A stretch of 64,000 nt of DNA from Pectinophora gossypiella (Eukaryota; Arthropoda; Insecta; Lepidoptera; Gelechiidae): assembly GCF_024362695.1 (NCBI RefSeq), contig NC_065408.1, forward strand, positions 4,402,001 to 4,466,000, written 5' to 3'. The position numbers and the translations under genes are program-made. This document shows, piece by piece, positions 53,257 through 63,646 of this stretch. The stretch's first letter is position 1; every line of letters starts with the position of its first letter. The notes under the pieces were generated by a model. The model saw only the letters and a list, made by a program, of their open reading frames with translations. It did not search any database and was not told the origin of the DNA.

Positions 53257-53675
53257 GAAATAACACTAAAACAAAATATATATATTTAAAGAAGACTTCC
53301 AGACAATTAACGCCGTTTTTTCTTCGATATCAATAATGGCAATAGGTAGGCAATATGTGTACGGTCACAAGCATCAATATGCATACACTTTGGGACCATG
53401 TCACATGACGTTTTTTGATAAATTGCACTGTAAGTCTCACTAAATGTTAAATAAATGTTAGTACGACAGAGTCCTAAAGTGGGTACATTATATTGCTCAT
53501 GACTGTACCTATATGTAGGCATGTATGTAATGTACTGTTGTTTAGGTAAGCAACAGTATATTACATAATACAGTATATTACATTTGTACATTATTGATAT
53601 CGATCAAAAAAGGGCATTTATTGTCTGGGAGTCTTCTTTAAATATATGTATATATTTTGTTTTAGTATTATTTCT
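53257..53675. mobile_element. MITE-J, ~50-bp terminal inverted repeats, with MITE-B inside
   Basis: GAAATAACACTAAAACAAAA and TATTTAAAGAAGACTTCCAG at the left pair with CTGGGAGTCTTCTTTAAATA and TTTTGTTTTAGTATTATTTC at the right. MITE-B (53360-53507) is nested; without it the element is about 270 bp. Confidence 0.82.
53360..53507 (+). mobile_element. MITE-B copy 5, nested in MITE-J
   Basis: TACGGTCACAAGCATCAATA through ACGACAGAGTCCTAAAGTGG to TGCTCATGACTGTA, flanked by TA. Confidence 0.9.
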
Positions 53676-53689
53676 TGTTTAACCTCTAC

Positions 53690-53820
53690 ATAATTTGTGA
53701 AAATTTCAACTGTCTAGCTGTCGCGGTTCTTGAGATACAGCCAAGTAACAGACAGATGGACAGGCATCGAAGTCTTAGTAATAGGGTCCAGTTTAAACCC
53801 TTTGGATAAAGAACCCTAAA
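53690..53820 (+). repeat. Common moth repeat ending GGATAAAGAACCCTAAAAA
   Basis: TGTGAAAATTTCAACTGTCT, CTGTCGCGGTTCTTGAGATA, AACAGACAGATGGACAGGC and AGTCTTAGTAATAGGGTCC. A minus relative may lie at 55437-55515 (TTTTTAGGGTTCCCAACCTT, TCCGTCCGTCTA). Confidence 0.6.
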
Positions 53821-53829
53821 AACTAGCGA

Positions 53830-54550
53830 CACTCAATGATGGCCATTTTGACGTTCGTCCCGCTCATCAAGTTTCGTATTAATTAACAACTACGTCAAAA
53901 GAGCAAATAGCCGTACTTCATTGTGTTCATGTTCACCTCAAAAATCTAGAATTATCTACTATCTACTACCTACTATTTATTATCTACTTATTAGAAAAAA
54001 ATATTAAAAGAATTCGCATACAAGTTCCTTCAATCTCAAACAGCCCTACAAAAACCGTCACATTTTCAAAAACCTTCCAACTTTTACTGATCTAGTGAAA
54101 AGGAATCGCCACTTGAGCGGATCGCGATCTGAATTCATCGCTTACAAAGTTCAAAAAGAGCTCAAACGTTATTGTGAGAGCAAAGCTCTTTCTTTGAACC
54201 GAAACGCCCCGTTTCAGACATTCAATCGAATACCAACAAATCGATAGGTAGAGAAAACCACGGGGAAAGGGATACATTGCTTATCTTACGTGGTAGGTTA
54301 ATACAATGAACTAAGTTTATCAAAGTCTACTTTTGACAGGCGAATGTACCTTAATTCCTTTGTTTATAGACATCGTTATTTAGTCGTATGCATTGCGAGG
54401 TCGATGATCCCATGACTACATTAACCCTGGCGTCAAGAGTATTACTAAGCTAATGTATCCCTGATTACAGACTTTTGGGCCATACCTCATTAGATTTTTC
54501 CAACCAAAACTAGACAAATTGCTATGTACCTACTTAGTTAGCCATTTTGC
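53830..54550. other. No gene seen
   Basis: Unique-looking. Possible inverse SINE-2 scrap at 54390-54475 (CGAGGTCGATGATCCCATGA, TAACCCTGGCGTCAAG). Confidence 0.45.
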
Positions 54551-54557
54551 AATCAAT

Positions 54558-55259
54558 GCCCTGTTTGTCAAAACTTACAAGCCCTATAATACCAGAAATT
54601 TTCTTGTAAAAAATTTCATTATTACAAGAAAGTGTTTATCAAAACTAAACATATAAATTACGTGTTACAAGTGTCAATATTTATTTCACAAGTATATTTT
54701 AATAATAATAATAAAGGTAAAATCTACGACACACATATACATTTACAACATAAAAATATACACACATTAAATTAATATTTAGTTGGAAAACATAAAGGTA
54801 TATTATATGGTTTTACAATCCCTCTACTTTTTTTTATAAACGTAATTTACACGTACTTGTGAGTAACTTGTAACTTGTGAACGTGTACACTTGTAAGTTT
54901 TGATAAACACGGCCCAGGTCATTTTACGGCGAGGTCAATATAAGATTTAGGCAAATGATATCTAGTATTTTTTTTTGCGATATAGCTATTAATATACGTA
55001 GTTATTTACTCATATTACAATATAAACAAACCTGATACCAACCCAACAAAATGTGTGTTCAACAAGTCTACATGTTCACAAGTTACAAGTTACTCACAAG
55101 TACGAGTAAATTATGTTTATCAAAAAAAGTAGAGTGATTGTAAAATATACTGGGGAAATAAATATTGACACTTGTAACATTTGTAGGTTTGATAAACACA
55201 TTTTTGTAATGATAAAAGTTTCTTGTAATACAGGGCTTGTAACTTTTGATAAACAGGGC
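54558..55259. mobile_element. 702-bp foldback element
   Basis: The ends GCCCTGTTTGTCAAAACTTA and AACTTTTGATAAACAGGGC are inverse. The outer left arm (ACAAGCCCTATAATACCAG, ACAAGTGTCAATATTTATTT) pairs with the right (AATATTGACACTTGTAACAT, AATACAGGGCTTGT). The inner left (54825-54905: ACTTGTGAGTAACTTGTAAC, TTGTGAACGTGTACACTTG) pairs with 55070-55110 (TGTTCACAAGTTACAAGTTA, CTCACAAGTACGAGTAAA). Terminal-like motifs (GTTTTGATAAACACGGCCC) recur at 54895-54914 beside a ~130-bp central loop. The ORFs on both strands in the right arm (55094-55388) mirror this symmetry and are not genes. Confidence 0.85.
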
Positions 55260-55333
55260 ACTGGTGTCTTGATGGTTGCGCTACTAACAAGACACAAGGC
55301 GAGGTATAGTGTTTATACAGCTGCATACATTAA

Positions 55334-55387
55334 GTTGGTGGCGCGGAAGTGGTTACGCCACCATAGTGTCCTAATAAGAGGGCCTTA
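55334..55387. mobile_element. MITE-N fragment
   Basis: GTTGGTGGCGCGGAAGTGGT, CACCATAGTGTCCTAATAAG and AGGGCCTTAA match the inverse of 42085-42233 ends. Confidence 0.65.
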
Positions 55388-55864
55388 ACGCCCTACCCGG
55401 TATGATTCAAATAATACTCGTAAGCAGCATGGATTCGTTTTTAGGGTTCCCAACCTTCAAAGGAAAAAGAAAACCCTTGTAGGATTACTTCATTCTCCGT
55501 CCGTCTATTTCGATGTAAAGATACAATAGTCACAGGCTCGGAACACACTTGACCGTCTTTAATTTCCGACCATGCGTGAATCGAAATGCAATACATAAGT
55601 TACGAATACAATACTGTAGCCATATTGGCGGAGACGTCTTGTTATTTGGGTTAGCTTGATAAAAATTATGTGGAGCGAAAAAAATCATATAGCATAAAAT
55701 ATCCTTAGCAGACAAAAGCTGTCTTTGTTCCCTTGATATTTTTTATCCGAAGTTACGCGTCAAATATTTTCCTGCTTACGTTTTATTTTGTATTTTATGA
55801 ACCTTGAAGACGCTTGATCAGAAAATCTGATGACATATGATGAAACTGAGACTTGGAACTGTAT

Positions 55865-55918
55865 ATACAGGATATTAGTGACACCGTGCACCGTAACGAA
55901 GACTGAGGAGGATCATGC
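55865..55918. mobile_element. MITE-C left end scrap
   Basis: ACAGGATATTAGTGACACCG, CCGTAACGAAGACTGAGGAG and GATCATGC. The rest of the element is missing. Confidence 0.7.
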
Positions 55919-55919
55919 A

Positions 55920-57300
55920 TTGCAAAATTGGTTTATAGGGTTCTATGTAATTATGTTGTGGTGTCAGGCTTTTGAAATAATGGTAATCTTTGTATGTATT
56001 TTAAAGCACATGTAATTTCAAAATAAGTAACCTTAAAATTACTCGCGTAGTGTCTTCATGTGATTGAATTTTTGGATGTGGTCATCTCTCTGGGAAGAAA
56101 AGGAGAGATGACCAGCTGTTGTTAACTTAGTGTTGTGTGTCAATGTATGTGATTGCCAAAAAGTGTCAATGTCCCATTATTTAAAGGAATACAAAGAGGT
56201 GTAACTAACGACAGTGTTGTCGTGAGAGTGGAGAAAATTACTGCGAAACACTTCTCGTGAAATATTGGCTTCAATCAACAGTATGCCAATTTTCGACACG
56301 AAATGTGCACTGAATTTGAAGACATAATATGCTCTAAATATGATCAAGAAATCAAATACCTACTGATATATAGAATAAAATATAAGTTTAAAAACTATTG
56401 GCAAATCTAGAATTACGTTATGGCCATCTTACCTTTAATACTGTGGCCACAATCCTGGACACCTCGGGAAAGATGCACAACTGCGTTTTTTAAATATTAT
56501 TTTAAATGTTGTCGTCGTTAATTTAAGTTTGAACATAATTTAATCTTTTGCACTAACGTGTCAGAATTTTCTTTAATAAAAAAAAACTACGGCCATCTGT
56601 CCCAGACATACCCTAAAAGACAAAATTGCACCAACTCATTCCACATTCCGAAGAAACATATTCCACAAGGTGTTATAATATATACATTTACAACAGTAGC
56701 ATAACTAACTCAAAGCGCACGTTCGTGGTAAACACAACCAATTAGGAGCCAGGTAGTCAGAAACTTGACGTGTCTTGTTGCCATGCAAAGCGTCACCGCA
56801 TACCGCATGGGGGCGTTATGTTTCTCACGTGCAGAAAATACACTGTACAGTTATTTCTATGCGCAGGGATGTCCTTTGAGAGAGATGTAGACTTCTTCCA
56901 TGAAATGGCTTTAAATATGAAAATAAAGAAAAGTAAGGTTGCATCGTTCTCTCCAATTGGTATTCATTTTAAAGACATTCTCTTCTACATTGAAGCAATT
57001 CGGTAAGAAAATTACAAATAGCATGATTAATGTACTTAGTATGTTTGCTTTATTAGGGAACTACTTTTTGAAATTATATAGGACTATGATGCTAAAATAA
57101 TTCACAGTACTCAGTGCGCTGGATGGATGGCAAGCAGTGGAAAAGTCTAAGACGCATCTGGATTTTTCCGTACGGGAAATAGTACGATAATACTATATCT
57201 TATAATCAAGTTTTGAGTTGTGGTACTGTGGATATATTATTATGATTACTCAAACAGAATTGGTACAACAATGAAGTATGTAAATTGTAGAAATGATTTA
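55920..57300. other. No gene seen; hairpin at 56081-56113
   Basis: GGTCATCTCTC and GAGAGATGACC form an 11-bp hairpin. The plus ORF at 56770-57006 has no recognisable domain. Confidence 0.45.
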
Positions 57301-57307
57301 GAAGAAC

Positions 57308-57405
57308 TGCTTTACTGTCCGTCGCCCGTAATCCCTAATGGGGTGGGCAGAGCCACAAGTAATCAAAGACAACTTGCAGCCACTGTTGATACGATGTCGT
57401 AAGCT
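57308..57405 (-). repeat. REP-T fragment, minus
   Basis: CCCGTAATCCCTAATGGGGT, GGGCAGAGCCACAAGTAATC, AAAGACAACTTGCAGCCACT and GTTGATACGATGTCGTAAGC are the exact inverse of 38650-38725 apart from a few changes. Confidence 0.85.
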
Positions 57406-57671
57406 GGAGCTGGAGCTGGTGTATATATATATAAGTACCAGGAAGTATCCAAAATCATGTTTAAAAACCCGAAATTCGACTTAACCACGCGTTTTTCGAG
57501 AAAGTCGCCATAGAACAAAAATATCAACTTGTTAAGATACTTCAAATGAGGTATGTCGGAAATCTGTTGATGGAGGGGGACATTTTGACTCATTGTCCTT
57601 GTAAACATTCTGATTCCAGCAGGCAATTCATGACTTCATCTTAAGTTATACTTCTAATATCACCACAACAA

Positions 57672-57791
57672 TGTAGCATCACGGGTGTATCCCGGAAGAG
57701 GTAGGCAGAGATGTTTAGTAATAATAATATAGACCCGTTCCTCGTCAGTTATGTTTGAGTCCAATGTAATAGGGGACGAGCGCGATCCTTT
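57672..57791 (+). repeat. REP-G2 copy, interrupted by SINE-4
   Basis: AGCATCACGGGTGTATCCCG, GAAGAGGTAGGCAGAGATGT, CCGTTCCTCGTCAGTTATGT and ATAGGGGACGAGCGCGATCC. The SINE-4 insertion follows at its end, inside ACCCATCATAAT. Confidence 0.65.
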
Positions 57792-57803
57792 ACCCATCAT
57801 AAT

Positions 57804-58089
57804 CATCATCATCATCAGCCCATTAACGTCCCCACTGCTGGGGCACGGGCCTTCCCTATGGATGGATCGGGCCTTAAACCATCACGCGGGCCCAGTGCGG
57901 ATTGATGGTTATTAACGACTGCTGATGCAGCCGGGACCAACGGCTTAACGTGCCTTCCGAAGAACGGAGGAGCTCGAGATGAAAACTTTTTTTTGTGGTC
58001 ACCCATCCTATAACCGGCCTTTGCGAAAGTTCCTTAACTTCAACAATCGCAGACCGAGCGCGTTTACCGCTGCGCCACCGAGCTCCTCG
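57804..58089 (-). mobile_element. SINE-4, tRNA-like head joined to 5S-like segment
   Basis: On the minus strand it starts GAGGAGCTCGGTGGCGCAGC (tRNA-like A box TGGCGCAGCGG), then AACGCGCTCGGTCTGCGATT. A 5S-like part follows: GTTGAAGTTAAGGAAC, CGCAAAGGCCGGTTATAGGA and TGGGTGACCAC. Next come the core CGTTCTTCGGAAGGCACGTT, AAGCCGTTGGTCCCGGCTGC and the 3' end CAGTGGGGACGTTAATGGGC with a (TGA)n tail. A perfect 12-bp target duplication ACCCATCATAAT lies at 57792-57803 and 58090-58101. The minus ORFs here are shadows. Confidence 0.9.
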
Positions 58090-58104
58090 ACCCATCATAA
58101 TGTG

Positions 58105-58510
58105 TAGTATTAATTTTAAAAAAATAAGTTGTAGGTAATATAACTAGATACTCATTTGTAAATTTTATTTTAGTAGACAGAAACCAACTAAATGTGTAGA
58201 TCGTGTATATAATTAATGATATCCCATGTGCTACATTTAGAACAATACCCAATTTCATTTTATTTCATCAAAAAGGGCAGCGTGCTGAATCCCTAAAAAT
58301 AGATTCTGTATTGTAACATATTCATTACTCACATTTTTATTATTTATTCACATATTATTGTCTGCTATACAATATCGTAGGTTTCTCTTTTACAATTTTG
58401 TAATAAATTCTTTACGAATATCACAATATTTTGTACCTTTGACCTTTTTGGAGCTTGTGATTCCGGAATATTTTTGTTATAATTTTAATCATCTTTAAAC
58501 TATTTGAGTG
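58105..58510. other. No gene seen
   Basis: AT-rich, no family recognised. Confidence 0.45.
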
Positions 58511-59011
58511 ACCTCGCCCAAGTAGCAAACAAGAATTGTGATTAAGTCATATATGTCTAAACTTTAGCTAAAGTGAGATTTATCCAAATCAAATAGGACT
58601 TATTAGGACTTCATAAATTCTTTTCCTTCTTTAATACTATATAGTTTTCAACAAATCCTACTTTAGATAATTTAGAATACACAAAACCAAGTTAAGTATT
58701 CTCAAAACTATTTAGTCTTATCTCAGCCTACTGTTAAGTCTAAAAGTATATTTTTACTTTACTCAGATTATTTGAAGGCTCACTTAATACTAAATTGATT
58801 TAGTGAAGTATCAGTTTAGTCTTGTAAAGTAAAAAATGAATTGTTTAGATATACTTAAGGCAATTTTAATACTAAGCTTTGAGATTAGATTAGTTAAGAT
58901 TATTTGTTGCTCTTATACAAGACTGTTTTATTCGTTTTTGACTACAATAAGTAAAACATAAGAAAAGTCTATTCACTGGACGATAAAATCGAAATAGAAG
59001 CAAGCAGAAAG

Positions 59012-59167
59012 ATGGACGAAGTTCAAAAAATAAAAAGATCTGGTGGTTTTCGAATGCAGAAAATTAAATACAGAAAATTAACCTGTGATAATGCACATCC
59101 TACTGTTTTTGTTAGCGATGCGATATCTTCTTCATTGCTATCATTTTTTTTCTATCGATTAGTATAA
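59012..59167 (+). CDS. Small basic ORF in the 3.9-kb element (doubtful)
   Basis: The 51-codon ORF starts MDEVQKIKRSGGFRMQK and continues with a Lys/Arg-rich stretch, then a hydrophobic end (SSSLLSFFFYRLV). The frame is also open upstream into KVYSLDDKIEIEASRK without a Met. I do not recognise it. It could be a relic of a transposon protein or chance. Confidence 0.2.
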   Translation: MDEVQKIKRSGGFRMQKIKYRKLTCDNAHPTVFVSDAISSSLLSFFFYRLV

Positions 59168-59394
59168 CACAATCATTCAATTTTGTCAAAAAAGTCGTAA
59201 GTTCCTGTTTTTCAATTCCGAACCAGCGTGTGGCGGCCCAGGTACCTACGTCTCGCACAAATCTTCTCAAAAATGATTAAACTAGTCTAACCTAGTCTAA
59301 GCGCACGGCAACACTACACCATGAAAAATCGAGTTTTATATTAAAAACCTGCTAAGTTCAAATTTAAAAGTAGGTACCTATTAGTCTAATAATA

Positions 59395-59835
59395 AATAAA
59401 TACTTTTCTTTCTTCTTTCATTCTTTCTTTTAATAATTTTAAAAATGTACCTATTTTTAACAAAGTTTCATTGCCAATCATAAACATATCTATTTTAAGT
59501 TTTGTATATGGTAAAATGCATTTAAAGTGGGCATTAGATTCGCTTCCAATATTTTTTTAGCTTGATAAAGTCATCGGGAACTTGGTCGCCATTTTTAACA
59601 ATAATGTTTTTGGTGGAATTAGAAACTACCGTGCACACGCACGTCGTTAATCAAATTGCAAGGGTTCTTCGTGTATACAATATTCAACGGATACTCGTTA
59701 ATTTTTACAAAAATCACATTGTATCCGTTGGCAATTAGAAGCGCGGTGATCGTACCAACTTTGCGTCAGCGAACCATGTACCTATGAGAATGTATGCGCG
59801 GTGACTCGTTAGCAAATTGAGTTTGTTTGTAACTA
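59395..59835 (+). repeat. ~430-bp direct repeat, copy 1
   Basis: TTTTAATAATTTTAAAAATG, GCATTAGATTCGCTTCCAAT, TAGCTTGATAAAGTCATCGG, GTTAATCAAATTGCAAGGGT and GTTGGCAATTAGAAGCGCGG are repeated at 60775-61195. Confidence 0.93.
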
Positions 59836-60071
59836 AAAAACTTTGCTAACGATAATATTGAACTTGGCTCTCATTTCACATTTATGTTTTTGATTGGATA
59901 TCATTACTTTTTGTAGGTAAGTACATATCCTCGTAACGCGTGGGTCCTTTTAAAAGGACAAATTCAAAACTAAAAGTCGACTTTATAAAAATAAAACATT
60001 TGAATACCTATTAAACTTGTTTAAGATTCACGTTAAGTTAAAAAAAATATATGCCAGTAAAATGGATGAGA

Positions 60072-60242
60072 GTTGTGTTATATCATGGGCGAAAAGCTGA
60101 CAACCTATCACCGCTAAACACAATACATGTTCCAACTTGCTTACCTACCCTCATAGTACTTGTCGAATGTGGCATCAAGTGGTTCCATGATCACTTAGTG
60201 CTCTGCCTACCCCGATAGGGCATATAGGCGTGATATGTTATG
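60072..60242 (+). repeat. REP-T diverged copy inside the 3.9-kb element
   Basis: TATCATGGGCGAAAAGCTGA, ACAACCTATCACCGCTAAAC, TGGTTCCATGATCACTTAG and CTCTGCCTACCCCGATAGGG / CATATAGGCGTGATATG follow the order of 38590-38745. Confidence 0.7.
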
Positions 60243-60774
60243 TTAAGTTAATCTACATACCTACCACAAAAAGACCGGCTGTCATGAGTTTTGATTACTT
60301 ACTGATTCTTACATCTATAGTTAGGTACAGGCACTAATTAGGTATTTATGTTAAGCGTTCATAATAGAATCTAATTATTTAAAAGTTGCTAGTTTTTTTT
60401 TCCTTTGTATTCATCTAATTACCTATCTGCATACCAAATTTTAACTTTCTAGGTCATCTGCAACTGGGTTAGAGTTTTGATCTATAGGTCAGTCAGTCAA
60501 TGATAAAAATGAGGATTTTTGGATATTAATATCTAAATAACCGTTTGAGATAAGCTTATGAAATTTAGAACACATATGTATGTTGCAAGTCTCAATATAT
60601 GAGCCAAATTTGATACGTTTATGTGATATAGTTTTTGATTTATGAGGGGGTCAAAAGTGGCTCCAGATGGTTCGTGTAATATATGTGTAATATACACGGT
60701 GCGGCTCGCCAGTTCTATTTCTTGAACTTGGCTTGACACGCTACCGCGTGTCTAGATACTTTTCTTTCATTTCA

Positions 60775-61195
60775 TTATTTCTTTTAATAATTTTAAAAAT
60801 GTACCTATTTTTAACTAAGCTTTATTCACAATCATAAATATATTTTAAGTTTTGTGTATGGTTAAATGCATTTAAAGTGAGCATTAGATTCGATTCCAAT
60901 ATGTTTTTAGCTTGATAAAAGTCATCGGGAATTTGGCCGCCTTTATTAACAATAATGTTTTTGGTGGGATTAGAAACTACCGCGCACACACACGACGTTA
61001 ATCAAATTGCAAGGGTTCTTCGTATATACAATATTCAACGGACACTCGTAAATTTTTACAATAATCACATTGTTTCCGTTGGCAATTAGAACCGCGGTGA
61101 TCGTACCTACTTTGCGTCAGCGAACCATGTAGGTAACCTATGAGAATGTATGCGCGGAGACTCATTAGCAAATTGAGTTTATGTTTGTTAGTTCC
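60775..61195 (+). repeat. ~430-bp direct repeat, copy 2
   Basis: It matches 59395-59835 along its length, with scattered substitutions and small indels (e.g. GTAGGTAACCTATGAGAATG versus GTACCTATGAGAATG). Confidence 0.93.
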
Positions 61196-62620
61196 ATTTC
61201 TGATAAATATTAAACAATTAAGTAAATCACATTCCTATCCAAGTAAGAACTTAGCATAACAATATTGTTTATCTTCCACGAGTCGAAAAACTTACCTCTT
61301 AAACAAACATACTTTCCATACGTTTTAAAAGCTCGTTCGATTTTAATTGTTACTTGTTACATAGCTAATTCTGGCACAAAATAAACAAACATGATTTTAC
61401 GACAATACTTCACTAAATCAAAATAGAGGATAACTTTAGATATAAGAGTTTTAAGTAGGAATTCACTAAATACTTTTTGTCTTAAGTGGGTATACTCCTA
61501 GACAATTGAAGTAAAATTTATTATCTTAACTAGTACTTGATGAAGTGCAACTTGACTTTACTTTTCTAAACTGATTCTTACGAAATCAATTGTTTCTAAA
61601 GTCTTACTTCATTTAGAAAAATATTACTTAACGCCATTTTGCACTTACGGGACGAAAACAAGTAATTTTTTTTGACAATATTATCGTCAAAAACTGAAGT
61701 AAATTAATATAATATTTCTGTTGTAGTAACAATTACTGCGTTCAGCTGTCACGTATTAATAGAAAATGAATTTATTTGTACCATATGTCACCATTTTTTT
61801 TATTTGCTGAATAATCAATACAAATTTTATTATTATTTTTCTGGTATATTCAAGGCCCTTCTGTTTTTTAACACTTTCTATCGATTTTACACGAGAAACA
61901 ATCATGCGTTTATAATTTCCTGTATGTGAAACGGCGGAATAACCTTTTGTTAAAATAACAACTAGTATTTTAGTCGCCATTTTCTTACAGACTTCATTTC
62001 TTGTGTTAATGTAAATGTTCGCCATTATATTCTAAAATAAAGACGCGTGAAGTAAAAATCGTTTTAAGTATGACCTGAAGTTTTACTTCGTTAAGTTACA
62101 ATTGACTCAGTGCAATTCAATCCTATAGTCTTAACTAAGTATTGTAGATATCTTCAAGTATACATTCTTGGTATTAAGTGATACTACAAGAATTCTAAGT
62201 TTAGAATACGCAAGAACATTGTCTAAAGTAGGGTTTAAGTCTGACTTAGCGTTGTCTTAAGTCTGTCTTGTATAAGAGTTAAAGTATGTGCCCACTTTTA
62301 CTAAACTGTGTCTTCAAGATATCTTGAGGGATATCTTGGAGACATATAAGACTTATCCAAGACAAGGGCTTGATTTAGTCTACTTGCCTTCAAGATATCT
62401 ACAATTCTCTTTTAAGACAATCGGTTGCTACTTGGGCGAACTACAATTGGATGCTATCATTGTTTATGTTTACTTTAAATTGCAATTCATTGTTATTAGT
62501 AGCAAGCATGTAGCAAGACAAAAGAATATTGTCTGATTGTCGCTAGAAGACTTTTGCAACATGTCATGGCGGCGCTTCACTCATCAAATAAAGGACAAAT
62601 AAGTAGTACGCGAATATTTA

Positions 62621-62975
62621 CATCATCATCGTCCCCCTAGCATTATCCCGTTTTTCACAGGGTCCGCTCACCTAACCTGAAGATTTGACAGATCCGGTTT
62701 TTACAGAAGCAACTGTCTGTCTGACCTTCCAACCCGCGAAGGGAAAACCAGCACCATACAGGTTAGGTCATTTACCTCCGAAAATGCATTTCTCGGAAAT
62801 GTGGGTTTCATCACGATGTTTTCCTTCACCGCTGAGCACGTGATAATCATTTATGATCCAAGCATGAATTTGATAACAAATTCGACAATCATTGGTTTAG
62901 GCTTCTACTAGATTCAAATCTGCGACTTCAAAGTGAGAGGCAAGCGTTCTACCAACTGGGCTACCAGGGCTCCGC
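62621..62975 (-). mobile_element. SINE-3 full length, minus
   Basis: The inverse reads GGAGCCCTGGTAGCCCAGTT (A box), AGATTTGAATCTAG (diverged B box), CACGTGCTCAGCGGTGAAGG, CTTCGCGGGTTGGAAGGTCA and ACGGGATAATGCTAGGGGGA with a GATGATG tail. Confidence 0.92.
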
Positions 62976-62979
62976 ATTA

Positions 62980-63300
62980 ATGTATATTATTATGTATGCA
63001 AGTATAATCTTCATCTATACATACGAGACATACCACAGAAGACAATAAGAATAGAATAACAAAGTGTGGAAATACGAAGGGTCGAACAAAATGAGATAGC
63101 ACATGTGAAGCTTGACGAGAGGGTGACTTATTGATTGACTTGATGACATGAGAATCTAATACATTAGGGGAAACGGATGATTCTAACAGAAATGTAAAGA
63201 TACATAATTATATTGAAATACAGATATAGTTCAAGGGTGCCTATCGCGATCGATTTTGAGACGTAGAGAATTGCTTCTATACGGGACTGGGAGCGAATGA
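62980..63300. other. No gene seen
   Basis: No family recognised. Confidence 0.45.
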
Positions 63301-63329
63301 AAAAACCGTAGAGTTTTGATTTGCTTTTT

Positions 63330-63367
63330 ACCGACTTCAAAAAAGGAGGAGGTTCTCAATTCGACCG

Positions 63368-63422
<55 letters not shown>

Positions 63423-63560
63423 GTTCGGGCATATCTTCGTCGTATATGTACCGATTTTGATAATTCTTTTTTTGTTTGAAAGGAGATATACCCAAGGGGG
63501 TCCCATGTCAAGGAAGTCAGGATCTGATGATGGAAGACCAGAGAAATCGAGGGGAATTTT
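63330..63560 (+). repeat. Common arthropod repeat block with 45-base T run
   Basis: TACCGACTTCAAAAAAGGAG, GAGGTTCTCAATTCGACCGT, a T run at 63372-63416, then GTACCGATTTTGATAATTCT and GAAAGGAGATATACCC. This motif order recurs in many insect genomes (from memory). ORFs across the T run (poly-Phe / poly-Lys) are artefacts. Confidence 0.75.
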
Positions 63561-63646
63561 CAAAAATCGTAGGAGCGACTAGTGCGTTTGTAAAGTCATA
63601 TTGATCAAATCGTTCTTTAGGCTTCGGGAAAACTTCCCGACCTTCG

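Larger units (their letters stand above)
58515..62438. mobile_element. ~3.9-kb element with inverted ends and many AAGT/ACTT subterminal motifs
   Basis: CGCCCAAGTAGCAAAC at the left is mirrored by GGTTGCTACTTGGGCG at the right. The outer ~500 bases on the left and ~1 kb on the right are crowded with short motifs such as TTAAGTCT, TAAGTC, AAGTCTTA and ACTTAAG in both orientations, a pattern known for transposase-binding subterminal repeats (family knowledge). The interior holds a ~430-bp direct duplication, a REP-T piece and two small ORFs (59012-59167 +, Lys/Arg-rich; 61756-62025 -, 89 codons, Lys-rich) that I cannot assign. No clear target duplication. It may be a non-autonomous relative of a large cut-and-paste element. 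Confidence 0.7.

Noticed and set aside
63231..63582. Poly-Phe / poly-Lys ORFs
   Set aside because: Produced by the 45-base T run.
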